NCBI GenBank assembly: GCA_036936605.1
Contig: JAUPFV010000002.1
Coordinates: 314,232,893 to 314,296,892, forward strand
DNA: 64,000 nucleotides
Source of the DNA: Limnanthes douglasii subsp. nivea
Taxonomy: Eukaryota > Streptophyta > Magnoliopsida > Brassicales > Limnanthaceae
Reading direction: 5' to 3'
In this document: positions 1 through 10,439 of the stretch, in pieces
Layout: each line of letters begins with the position of its first letter
Numbering within the stretch: the first letter of the stretch is position 1
Program-made: the position numbers and the translations under genes
Notes under the pieces: generated by a model
What the model saw: only the letters and a program-made list of their open reading frames with translations
Told to the model about the DNA's origin: nothing
Database searches by the model: none

Positions 1-700
1 GTAAATTTTCCAGGCAAGGTAGTCGAGGAACTCCACATGTTCGAGTTAGCAAGGTCCAGGCTTATCTGAGGTGCCCTCTTTATGATAAGTCATTTTCGAA
101 CAACACATTTTGCCGAAAATAGATGGCAAACTAGAACCCTGCTTATTATACTTCATTGAATTACTCTAATTGACAAATGTTTGCTTATTTTTCGTTTTTA
201 TCATACTCATAAATTATTCGATGTTAACAATCCTAAAATAGGTTTGATAACTTTTTAAATATAACTCCTTAAATATGATAATGTACTTCGAAATTCACAC
301 AATATATAACTACAAATTATAAGTATACCACTTCGAATACCTCAGTGTATTTATTGAACGTTGCACTTCGAAAAATCATGGCATGTCTGGTGGACGTTGC
401 ACTAGGAAAAAACACAATGCATTATTGAGCATTGCACTTTGCAAAAATCACAGTGTATTTATTGAACATAGTACCTCGAAAATGGTTGTTTCTTCGAAAA
501 GTGTACTAAACACTTCGGAACATTCTACTCTTAACCAACCTCAAAGATAATCAGTCTTTGATAAGTTGTTGAGCTAGTTTTTAATAAGCACTTGTAAACA
601 ACCATTGGCCAAAAATGTGTTTTATTGATAATATTGAATATATACATATTGCCTCATTAAAACCTTCATAGGCCAACAGGGTAAGAAAAAAATGCGTCAT
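1..700 (-). other. Non-coding 3' region of element A
   Basis: AT-rich DNA without a credible ORF. It lies downstream of the pol end of element A, where Tat elements carry long untranslated sequence. It contains a degenerate tandem repeat (341-480) and scattered 'cttcgaa' and 'acctcgaa' words also common in the intact element. The antisense ORF expected here would lie further left, outside the window. Confidence 0.5.
341..480. repeat. Degenerate tandem repeat, about 36-bp unit, 4 copies
   Basis: The word TTGCACTT and variants recur at 361, 397, 432 and about 469 (spacings 35-37 bp), each within a unit resembling 'tattgaacgttgcacttcg' followed by an A-rich stretch ending in 'cacagtg'. It sits just downstream of pol of element A, the same place as the 34-bp array of the intact element, but the unit sequence is different. 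Confidence 0.7.
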
Positions 701-756
701 TCAATAGTAAAAATAAAAAATACAAAGACAAATATATTCCCAATGAAGCTTCTAAT

Positions 757-3700
757 GTTGTGTATTACATGGGTGCTAAAGCATCCTCCCTTCAAAATCA
801 CAAAGGCGATAAGACCATGGCTTTATCCTCTCAACAACCATATAAGACCCTTCTCAATTTGGAGCCATTTTTCCAAGGATTTTCTCCTTTGTATGTAAGA
901 ACACTTTTCTCAACACTTTATCACCTTCTTTAAATTTTCTTCTTTTCACCTTCGAATCATATCTATTTCTCATAAGAATTTGATAATGGATTATATTCAA
1001 ATGAGCTCGAACTTTTTTCTCCTCAATTAAATCCAAATTCATCCTTTTAACTTCATCATTGTATATTTTATAATATTGATTTATCCTAAAACATGACATC
1101 GTAGATTCTATGGTGATGACTGCATCCATTCAATATGCTAAGGCAAAATAAGTTTCTTTTGTAGCTTCCCTAAGAGTTTTCTGATAAGCCCAAAGCACCT
1201 CTTCCAATAAACTTGATCACATCTTTTGCCTTTGAATTCCTTTCGGCATGCAAAATGAAGCCATCTTTTTATTATTAAATTGAGCTCCATTATCTGTCGT
1301 AATTCTCTGAAGAACTCCAAAACGACAACAAATACTATTTACAATAAACTTGATCACATCTTTTGCCTTTGTTCCTGATAGTGGTTCTGCCTCGGCCCAT
1401 TTTGTAAAATAATCCACTACTAAAATTATCATTTGCCTTCCTCCAGAATCTATTGGCAAAGGCCCCACTAGATCAATCCCCCATCTATCAAATGGTATAA
1501 CCTCGGTTATAGATATAAGTGGCACTGCCGGCCTATGAATAGCATAAGGAAATCTTTGACAAGTATCACAACTTCGAACTAAATTCGTACCATTATCCAT
1601 GATTGTAGGCCAATAGAATCCCGCAAGTAAAACTCGTCATGATAAAGCTTTCAACCCGCAATGAGATGGCCCTTCTCCATCATGCAAGCTTGATAACACC
1701 TTCTATGATTATTTCTTTCCTATACATTGTAACAATGGCTTGCTTAATGCCTTTTTATACAATATTCCATCTTACACTATATATCTAGAGGCTTTACCTC
1801 TCAACTTTTTTGCCAACCTCGTATCATCTGGTAATGTTCCTTGAGTTAAAAAATTAAGAATATTTGCTCGCCAATTGCCTCGAATAGCCTCAGATGTGAC
1901 AAAAAACTCATCTATACATTCGCATTAACTAGATTAAGTAATAATTGAAGGGTTTTAGTATAGCAAAAACCAAGGATATTCCTCCTTATAAACAATATTT
2001 GCTGAAGAATCAGCCACCATGTTACTCCATCGACTAATATATTCAACAACAACATTATCGAACAGCAGCATTAAATTCCAAAGTTCCCGAAAATATAAAA
2101 TCAAACGATCCGTTCTTGCTTCGGAAAATCCAGATACCTGATTTGCTAACAATTAAAAAATCCGTTTCCAAGCAAACTGAAGTTGCTCTACAAATTGTTT
2201 TTCCAATCTTAAACCTGCCAAAGCAGCTTCATATTCAGCTTCATTGTTCAAAGCATGAAAACCAAACTTAATAGAATGAATCATCGTTTCTTCAGTTGGA
2301 GCTAATAACTGAACCCTAGCACTGCACCTTGAAACATTAGACCCTCCATATGTTCGAACCATCCATCTAGAATTTACCAGTGCATCTTCTTTACTTTCTT
2401 TCACATCCGATCTTCTCGAATGGAATTCAACAAAAAAATCTCCCAATATTTGCACTTTTGTTGCAGTTCGAGGTGTGAAAAAATATTAGAATCCCTCAAC
2501 TCTACTGACCACTTTGTCATCCTCCCCAAAATGTCAGGTCGTTGTAAAACATTTTTCAAAGGGAATGAAGTTTGGACTTCAATAGTGTGACGTTGAAAAT
2601 AGGGGCGCATTTTCCTAGCACTAATCACCAATGCTAATTCCAACTTTTCCAACTTCAAATACCTCTTTTCTGATGCCACTAAACTTTTATTGATGTAGTA
2701 CACTATCAGAATACCTGAATCTTCACTGATCAACGCCTCGCTTAGTGCAAAATGCGATACCGTAATGTACAAAAAGAGATTCTCGCCATTTCGAGGGTTT
2801 GACGATATTTCTAGTGATAATAACAAATTTATTATATTTGTGAATGCTGCCTCACATTCTGATGTCCATTCAAATTTGTTTGGTCCTTATAAAACTTGAA
2901 AGAAAGGGAAGTATTTGTAAGAAATTCTAGAAATAAATCGGTTAAGTGCTGCTAACCTTCAGGTCAGGAGTTGCACTTCTTTAATAGACCGAGGTGAATT
3001 CATCGTTATCAGGGATTTCAACTATTCTGGGTCAGCTTCTATTCCTTTTTCACTGATGATATAACCCAAAAACTTCCATGGCCGAACTCAAAGGTACATT
3101 TTTCAGGATTCAGCTTTAACCCGATTGCCCTTAAATTCAACAACGCTTCCTCTAAATCATCAAGATGCACATCATCCTTCAAACCTTTTACCATGATATT
3201 GTCTACATATACTTCCATATTTTTTCCGATCTTATTGGAAAAACATTTATTCATCAATCTTTTATAAGTGGCTCCAGCATTTTTCAATCCAAAGGGCATA
3301 ACTGTATAACAATCCAACCCTCTATCAGTTATGAAAGTCGTACATTCTTAATCTCTTGGATCCATTTGAGTCTGATTGTATCCTGTAAAAGCGTCCATGA
3401 ATGTTAGTATTTATTTCCTAAGGTATAATCAATCAGCTCATCTCTTCGAGGAACAAGAAATGGATCTTTAGGACAGGCTCGATTCAAGTCTGTAAAATCC
3501 ACACATTCTCCATTTCCCATTCTTATTTTTTACCACTACCAAATTTTACGTCCACAAAGGATATTATGACTCCCTTATATTTCCGACCTTGGAGAACTGG
3601 TCCAACTCAGAAACAATTGCTTCTGTTTTCTCTGAAGAGAATGCCCTTCTTTTCTGAATCACTGGCTTTACCTTCGGATCAATAGCTAATATGTGATGAA

Positions 3701-3938
3701 TCACCTCGATTGGTACTCCTGTTACATCCTCTGTTTTCCAAGAGAAAACATCCAAATTAACAGATAAAAACTCTAGCAGTTTTTTACGTAAGAGTGGGGT
3801 CAGTAAGGTTCCAATTTGAAGCATTTTTCCTTCCGAAAAAGTGAACTCCTCAATTTCTTCACTTACCGTTAAAAACCTCGGGGTTTCCCTCGGATTGTCA
3901 ACTCTTTCTTCTAAATCTGAGGTCAACCCATCTGACTG
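757..3938 (-). pseudogene. pol remnant of element A (RT, RNase H, second RNase H, integrase)
   Basis: Broken pol region similar along its length to the intact pol at 23519-26824. In order on the minus strand: the pol N-terminus after the leaky stop (3926-3564); RT (about 3500-3040) with the YxDD box changed to YVDN, Asn codon at 3200-3198; gypsy RNase H (2826-2460); second RNase H (2455-2160) with its first catalytic Asp lost (TYGG for TDGG); integrase (1700-1217) keeping CDTC and TDNG but missing the segment that carries the catalytic Glu; and the C-terminal part (1129-757). Several frameshifts and stops. Cannot encode active enzymes. Confidence 0.9.
1206..1371 (-). repeat. 29-bp direct repeat flanking an integrase deletion scar
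   Basis: An identical 29-bp sequence (starts 'aataaacttgatcac') occurs at 1206-1234 and 1343-1371. The 1343 copy is the proper integrase sequence (Lys-Ala-Lys-Asp-Val-Ile-Lys). The 1206 copy replaces the part between 'KGIQ' and 'EVLWAY' that holds the catalytic Glu region. This looks like a template-switch or repair scar. Confidence 0.75.
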
Positions 3939-3941
3939 CTA
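3933..3941 (-). promoter_or_regulatory. Putative readthrough stop between gag-protease and pol, element A
   Basis: On the minus strand the frame reads GAA-TAG-CAG-TCA-GAT-GGG. The protease frame upstream (4007-3942) and the pol frame downstream (3932-3564) are the same frame and open on both sides. The six bases after the stop, CAGTCA, match the leaky-stop consensus CAR-YYA exactly. The position equals the stop at 23516-23518 of the intact element. Confidence 0.7.
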
Positions 3942-6328
3942 TTCATGCATCAAATCGCCACTGGTGGATCCCCAGATCCGAAGTGCAATGGCATAACATT
4001 CTCTAACTACCTTATGGTCGCCTCGAACGACCCCAACTCGATCTCCTACCACATACTTGAAACATTGATGAACCGTTTATACGACCCCATGCATTCTAGA
4101 AATCCATGACCTTCCAAAAATAACATTTTAACTCGTGGGGCAGTCCACCACCACAAAAAGCACCTAGACCTTCTTCTTGATCGGTCCTTTTCCCAAGCTT
4201 ACTTCTCCCTTGAATGCCCCCATCACAAGAGCTGTAACGCCCATAAATCCTATAATTGTTCGATCTGATTGAGAAATTCGAGGTGAATTTTTCATTCTAT
4301 CATAAGTTGACTTAAACAGGATATTAGCAGAACTTCTAGTGTCAATAAGCACACGTCGAATTTCGACGCTAGCCACCTATGCATCGATAACCACTACATC
4401 TTAATGTGGCCTATTGTTCCTCGCATATCATCTTCATCGAATAGAATGAAAAGAATGACCTTTTTTTATACAAATGTGTGGATATTTTCCATTCAATGTG
4501 AGCTGTCAGATTGACAACATATCTCCTCTTCGAGCTAGCAGAGTTGCAAGTCATTGAATAGCCTCCAAAAATAGCTAATGACTCGACACATTTGCATAAA
4601 TCTCGTACACGCCCAATTTCTATTGGTTCTTCAACTACTATCAAAAGAAACCTATTCGGATCATTCTCCATATATTCCAAAGAAGCATCAAATTCTTCAA
4701 CCTTCGAATCTAAAATCATCAAATTCTCGGCTGGTGCAGCTGGATTAGCCTTCAAAGTTGACGCTGCATTTTTCGAACCACTCCTTGTGACTTCACATAA
4801 GTCAAGAGCTTCCCATTTTTTATCAAGATCTGAACCTCATTTTTCAGAGCAATTCAATTATTGGTATCGTTCCCGATATCTTCATGATACCTCCAGTATT
4901 TATTGTTTCGTTCCTCCCTTGAACTACTTATTGGAGCTGGCTACCTAAAATTTAAAAAGCTCTTATTCTTATCAAAGATTGCAACCACATTCTCTGTAAA
5001 ATCAGCATAGTATTATGGCCTAACCCATTGATTGGGCCTTGGTCTATTATAGTTATAGGATGGAGCATAATTTGAATATCCACCGGTTCGAGGTGGCAAG
5101 TTGTTGTTCTTCTGTCGTGTGTGTTGATTACCATTACCATTCGAGAGTTATACTTGGTTATTGGTCACCTGACTCGAATTCTTTCGAGTGCTAACCAGTC
5201 CTCCTTGGAATCTGGTAGACTCCACGACCTTATCTGATCCTCAACTTGGGCCATCAAGGCTCCAGAAGTTAAAGCTCTCCTCTTAGTAGTTTTATTGGCC
5301 AGATTCTCTGGCAATAGTCCTTGGCGAAAAGCTACCATCGTCATATTTTCTTCACAATTGTCCAAACTTGCTTTAGTCAAAACGAACATCTTCGTATAAT
5401 CCTTCAATTTCTCCTCAACTGCATGATTACACTTGATAATAGTATCTCCATTCGCCCTCATTTATTTACTCTCCATAAACTGCCTTTGAAAAGAAGTGTA
5501 AAAATCCATAAAATTTGAGATGGATCCCCTAGGAATCTGATTGTACCACTTTAAAGTCGTTCCTTTAAAAGTCCGCGAAAATGCACGACACACCAGTCGG
5601 TCGTCATCTTCAAAGTTTATCATGTATTTCTTAAATTGTTCGATGTGGTCATCGGGATCTTGCATCCCATAAAATCTTTCCACCTTAGCAATTTCTAAAC
5701 GCTTTGGACGTGTACTCGATCGAATCTCACTTGTCAATGGAGAGTTTCTCCAATCGAAACCTTGCACAAACCAAACATTAGTCGCCATTACTGCATATAC
5801 ATTCCAATCAATCTCAGCATACCGATTCGAGGTGTTCCCTTCACACCACGTAGAAGAAGGAACATTGTCCCTTTTAGATTTGTATTCCTTTTTATGCTTC
5901 CTCGTCTGCTCTCTATCTGGTTCCTCTTTCGAAGAACTCCTATATCTGTTAAAGCCTGAAGCAGAGCTTTCTGCCTCTTCATCACTAGAGGTTACATACT
6001 TTTACTTGTCTTTTTTCACTTTGCGAGAGGAATAGCGCTTTTTAGGAGATTCGAAGCACAATGTTTTATGTTCGCTTTTAGCTCGCCGATCTGCACATGA
6101 CGGATCAGATTGATCTCCCATGTCAGACTTTTCATTCTCTTGTCTTACCTCAGATTTGAGCTTTGCCGAGTGGATTTCTTGTTCTCGTTGTTCATATTTT
6201 TCATTTAGCATATTTATTTTGTCTAAAAGCTGATTCATACGCATCTCAATGTCTGATTGAGTTTGGATCGGAGTTGATCCATCAAACCTGTTTTCATTTC
6301 TTTGTAAGTCATCTTTTAAAGTTTCCAT
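3942..6328 (-). pseudogene. gag-protease remnant of element A
   Basis: Minus-strand pieces matching the intact gag-protease: N-terminal coiled-coil-like region (6328-6002, METLKDDLQ start), a basic Arg/Ser/Lys-rich linker (5985-5788), the capsid-like retrotransposon gag domain (5788-5165), a degraded zinc-knuckle region (about 4950-4800), and the aspartic protease (4376-4164) with DTRSS in place of DTGSS. Stops and frame changes occur between the pieces, so no full Gag can be made. Confidence 0.88.
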
Positions 6329-6382
6329 CGCTGATCGAAGATTGTATTAAAATTCGAACAGGCAAGTCATTGATTCTTAATT

Positions 6383-6401
6383 ATCCCCAGCGGAGTCGCC
6401 A
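6383..6401 (-). other. Primer binding site of element A
   Basis: On the minus strand, three bases after the LTR end, the sequence reads TGGCGACTCCGCTGGGGA. It begins with TGG as expected for pairing with a tRNA 3' CCA end. The same LTR-end + 3-base spacer + TGGCG layout occurs in the intact element. I do not assign the tRNA. Confidence 0.75.
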
Positions 6402-6404
6402 GTT

Positions 6405-6715
6405 TGGTGAGTTTAGTTGTTAAGAATGTTGTCTTAGGAAGAAGTAATATATGAATTGTAGAAAAAGAAACAAAGAGAGAGTTTTTAGAGAGAGAAAGTC
6501 AGAGCACAATTAAGTAAGATCAAAAAGTGTTTAACCCCTTTATTAGTCCAGTTTTGCCCTTTATATAGAGGCACTAAGACTTAGCCTTAAACTGAGAACG
6601 GTTACACAAAAGAGGGTAAATTACCCTTAGTCCTCAATAATATTACATATTTATAATTGTTCTCCTAAAATTACATTATTTACATTTTAGTCCTTAAATT
6701 CCTACTTCCATATCA
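6405..6715 (-). mobile_element. 5' LTR of element A (311 bp)
   Basis: On the minus strand it starts TGATATGGAAG and ends AAACTCACCA (TG...CA). It is highly similar and equal in length to the LTR at 62434-62744. A TATA box (TATATAAAGG, minus, around 6571-6560) lies inside. The right edge abuts element B gag (6716), marking the insertion point; the other target-site copy is outside the window. Confidence 0.88.
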
Positions 6716-7533
6716 CCGTCTAAATTTTCCAACTTATAAATATCGAACCACTTGGGAAGATGTTTAGACAAGATCACCGGGGAGAGTGGGGAAGACCTCC
6801 AATTATGTCCGAATTTATAAGCGCTTCCTCTTGGAAAATCATTAGTTGTCATATAAATTCTTTCCTCGGTCGGAGAAGAGAACTGGTTACTAACTCGGTA
6901 ATCTTGATTATAGCTGTCGGAATGAGGCTGTCTCCAAGGAGTGATATGTTCGACAAAAATATTTCCTACTTTATCGTGGTCCTCGGAATACATCTTCATT
7001 TTCCCATGATCACCATTCTTCCTTGACTCCTTCTTTCTCCAACTAGTTCGATGAGTGTGTTTGCGCATCTTCGAATCACTTTGCCTCTGATCTACTTTGT
7101 ACCTGGCATTGGTATCCGAAGATGAAAATTCATATGAGCTCAGGGAAGTATATTGACTAGATTCTGACAACTCGTATCTTTGTTCCGATCTAGCTTGCCT
7201 TTTGGAATGTCGATGACTTCTCATTTGCTGTCTTTCTTCAGGTTTAATGACATCTTGGATCTGATCAGCCACGACTCTCTCTTGTCGGACTTCATATCTG
7301 ACTTTCCCGGAGCTTACTATCACTTCATTTTCTTCATTTAGTCTTGCGATGTCTTCCAACAATTCTTTACGCCTGAAAACTAGGACTGAATGTTCAAGAA
7401 GCTCCTCGACATATCAGTTTGGGTTGTTTCTTTTGTTTTTGACTTGTTCTTCAATCAGAGGATCGCCAGATTCAACACCAACCAGATATCTGGTCGGATT
7501 CACCTCAGTATCTCCACGAACTTCTGTATCCAT
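6716..7533 (-). pseudogene. gag N-terminus of element B
   Basis: An ATG at 7533 opens a frame that runs to the element A junction with a single internal TGA (7416-7414). The product is highly charged, with acidic and Ser-rich stretches and a basic 'KMRKHTHRTSWRKKE' patch. It ends in a segment (PKWFDIYKLENLDGD) matching the start of the gag domain of the intact element (FDISKVEKFDG). The rest of gag must lie beyond inserted element A, off the left edge. Truncated and not functional. Confidence 0.75.
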
Positions 7534-7612
7534 ATTTTTTTTAAATATTGTTTTCAAGGTTTTAGAACGTTAATTCTGGGTACCACTCAGTTCCCATAGA
7601 CAGCGCCACTTA

Positions 7613-7756
7613 TGAACTCATAAAATTCTTAGAGCAGAAGCAGAAATTTTTGTGGGAGAGGATCTAACTAAGAAATGTTCGTATAAAGTGATAAAAAAAA
7701 ATTAAATTAGTGTTTTGTAAAGAGTAGAATAAAAAAAAGAATAAATGTAGTATGGG
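7613..7756 (-). mobile_element. Truncated LTR of element B
   Basis: Sequence beginning 'tgaactca' on the plus strand, followed by 'gggagagg', 'aagaaatgttcgtata' and 'agtgttttgta', is closely related to the left part of the LTR at 53092-53513 (about 53092-53230). The remaining two thirds are missing where the duplicated block starts. Confidence 0.7.
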
Positions 7757-7762
7757 TGTGGG

Positions 7763-8690
7763 TGTAGGATTATACCAGGTTGTGGCATCATCGATTAGGG
7801 AATTTAAGTGAGAAGGGACTGAGTGAACTAAGTAAACAAATGTTATTAAACGGTAAAATGATTTAAAAATTTAGTTGCTGTGAAATTTTTGTATTAGGTA
7901 AGATGAAGAGGGTGCAGTTTATGCCCAACAACCAGACATCCAATGGAGTACTTGATTATGTTCATTCAGACATTTGGGGTCCAACACGTGAACCTACCAT
8001 ATGTGTTGCAAGGTACTTGATGTCGTTGATTGATGACTATTCCACGAAAGTATGGGTTATATTTTTTAATACCAAGGATGAATCATTTCCTTTCTTTATG
8101 AATCAAAAGAATTTGGAGTATGTAATTAAGGAGTTCACTATCTATTGTACAAAGCTTGGCATTACTAGACATCAAACTGTTACTGGGACTCTCTAACAGA
8201 ATGGGCTTGCTCGTATGCCTCATACAGCTGGTATGAGTCAGAGATTCTGGGGATAAGTTGTTACAAAGATTGCATATATCATCAATAGGAGTCCATCTTC
8301 GGTACTTAAGTTTCTGTGTTCTTAAAAGGCCAAGATGGGAAAAAACCTAAGTTGCAACATTTTTTAGTATTCTGATGTGCTGCCTACGCACATGTGAAGC
8401 AAGATAACCTCTTGCTAAGAGCACTCAAATTTTTGTTCCTCTATTATCGGGAATGTGTCAAATGGTATAGGTTGTAATACCTCGAACATTGACGTCAGAA
8501 GGCTTTGATAAGTAGGGATGTGGTTTTCAGTGAGGAGGATATGCCATTTATAAAAGGCGGTGGAGACTCAACATAGTACTTCCAAAAACAAATGTGAAGT
8601 TTGATAGGTTCGGATATTGTTGGAAGGTAATTATGACAAAATCCGAAGGGGTAATTCAGACCTCTTCTACATCGGAATTTCAATGAACAC
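7763..8690 (+). pseudogene. Ty1/copia integrase fragment (copy 1)
   Basis: Decayed copia GAG-pre-integrase and integrase region on the plus strand: a 'WHHRLGNLSEKGLSELSKQ' segment near 7778, then the frame 7903-8196 with 'DYVHSDIWGP' and 'LMSLIDDYSTKVWV'. Stops interrupt the frame. It is closely related to copia Y (19352-20110) and to the second copy at 11938-12850. It lacks most of integrase and all of RT. Confidence 0.8.
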
Positions 8691-8699
8691 TAGATTTAA

Positions 8700-8986
8700 G
8701 TGGATCATGACTCATCTGTGTACTAAACACTTTTTTGGGCCTCAGAATCTTTAACACTGACCCGTATTGAAGAGCCAACCCGGACGACCAACGGATCCTA
8801 AAACAAAATATAAATACCCCCAACCACCCACATTAATTTGGTTGCACTTTCTCTAGACAATTAAATACTATGACACACCTCTATCATCTCTACTCTTTCA
8901 TTAAAATCTAATATCATATTGAGAAATTACCCAAAATATCCTATGATCATAAATCATCCACACCAAAATGGCAACCACAGTGGGAG
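8700..8986 (+). mobile_element. LTR-like sequence with primer site (copy 1)
   Basis: Plus strand: a TATA box (TATAAATAC near 8811), then an end 'ccacacca' at 8965, a three-base A spacer and TGGCAACCACAGTGGGA (8969-8986), resembling a mutated primer site of the type in element A. The ending ACACCA and the spacing match the intact element. The left LTR edge is not defined. Confidence 0.5.
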
Positions 8987-8999
8987 GCAACAATACATG

Positions 9000-9840
9000 A
9001 ATATCAAAGTCAAAACTGGTAAAAAAGACAATTCGGATATGTTGAAGATATGGACCTCAACGTGCAGGATGTTCCACATCTGGGAGTTGATGCTCCACTT
9101 CCACGAGTTGAGGGTGTGGCCCATAGAATCCACCACACTAGTAACATACTTCTCCACTACTGCAGTTATCTCTTGAGCTTAATTCTGCTTCAGAGAAGTA
9201 ATTTTATCTTCTTTATCTTTACGAAGCTTATTCAACTTCTCTTTCTCCTTGGATAGTATAGGTATTGTGCCTGCATCAGTGGCGTGTTGATCCTTCAGAG
9301 AATTGATCTCTTTAGAGGTATTGGTTTCCAGTTTGGAGCATTTGGTTTGAATGTTTTGTTGGGTAGTCTTGGACTGTTCCAACTCGGTTCTCAACTCCTT
9401 ATTGTTTTTACCTAAAGCCTCCACTTTCTGTTGTTCGGATGAAAGGGAGTTCTTCAAGTCTTGACTTGTTGTTCCAAGAGAAGTAGTGTCTTCAGTCTGA
9501 CCCCTAACTTGTCTTTCCGAATCAACTACTGGCCTAATGTAGCCAAAGACTGCATAGGTTAAGGTATCTTTCTCACTGGACACTTCGCAGGATTCACCAT
9601 CATAGATCACTGCATTGGCTATGGTGGTTGGCTGGGGAAAGGTCTGATCAAAGTCCTCATTATTAAACTCGCTGAAATATATATTACCAAGGTCATCCAA
9701 GTTGACATCACCTTCAAAAGTAGGATGTTCGGCTATAGGAAGCACCGAGCTAGGAGGGTCAGCTTAAAATTCATCATGTGAAGGAACATTAGGTGGAAGA
9801 GCGGGAGGAGCAGCTGTGGTTCAGAGTATTATCTCTGATC
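9000..9840 (-). pseudogene. Antisense-ORF-like coiled-coil frame (copy 1)
   Basis: A 188-residue open frame (9745-9179) and its continuation (9157-8954) on the minus strand. It has an acidic Asp/Phe-rich segment (NLDDLGNIYF) followed by a long coiled coil with heptad-like Leu/Lys/Glu spacing. This order resembles the second exon of the antisense gene of the intact element (27367-28769), though identity by eye is weak. Relative to the LTR and primer site at 8700-8986 it is antisense and almost directly adjacent, as if gag and pol had been lost. On the right it is cut near 9840 by an unrelated pol tail. Confidence 0.5.
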
Positions 9841-10082
9841 CTATTGTGCCTTTCTTCTTTATTTTTTTAACTGTTTGTATGCAGAAACTACTAATTTTTT
9901 TTTGTTATGTCCAATTTACCTCCTGTTGTGACGAAGTTTTATGCAACTCTTTGTGTTTACCCTAAAACAATTCTTGTCGGACAAAAAGTTCCTTAGTTAA
10001 AAAATGACTCAAATAATTCTGAGTAATGCTTAACCAATAACATTTCTTCAATGACTCATTTTGTCTAATGCTTGTTTTCTTA

Positions 10083-10300
10083 TGATTCAAAAACACGAAT
10101 TCATAATCCAAACCTCTTTGGAGTGTATTCTGAATTCAAAAAGATGAATTCTCTTGTCCAAAGTTTTTGGAGTATGTTTTGAGTTCAAAAATATGAACTT
10201 CATGGTCCAAAGGAGTATGTTTTGAGTTTTCAAAAAGATGAACTTTCTGGTCTAAACTTTTTTGAAGTATGTTTTGAGTTCAAAAAGATAAAATTTCTAC
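10083..10300. repeat. About 50-bp tandem repeat downstream of pol (element C, copy 1)
   Basis: About four degenerate units built on 'gttcaaaaagatgaa' and 'ggagtatgttttga', with GAGTATG-type words at 10121, 10170, 10213 and 10264. The same array is at 14245-14460 and in element D at 57285-57480. It lies in the untranslated region just after pol. Confidence 0.75.
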
Positions 10301-10439
10301 GAATCATATTAAGAAGACAATGGAATTTTATATATGAGTCGGCTATTAGGACACCTCATTAAAACCATCATGCACCACCAGGGTAGGAAATAGTATGACA
10401 CTAATACTTACATAAACTGGTAAATAAAATATTTATAGA

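Larger units (their letters stand above)
1..6715 (-). mobile_element. Ty3/gypsy Tat-lineage retrotransposon A, decayed, 3' end off window
   Basis: Minus-strand element read from right to left: 5' LTR (6405-6715), primer site, gag-protease, stop, pol with RT, two RNase H domains and integrase, then a non-coding tail with short tandem repeats running off the left edge. Order and protein similarity match the intact element at 20663-30962, but the LTR and primer-site sequences differ, so it is another family of the same lineage. Many frameshifts and stops break the ORFs. It is inserted into the gag of element B, whose reading frame stops at the LTR edge. Confidence 0.9.
6716..7756 (-). mobile_element. 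Ty3/gypsy element B: LTR fragment, primer site and gag N-terminus
   Basis: Minus strand: a truncated LTR (7613-7756) related to the LTR at 53092-53513, a primer site (7608 leftwards, TGGCGCTGTCTATGGGAAC), then gag until element A cuts it at 6715. On the right it is cut by the duplicated mosaic block that begins near 7757. It belongs to the same family group as elements C and D, judged from the LTR. Confidence 0.75.
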
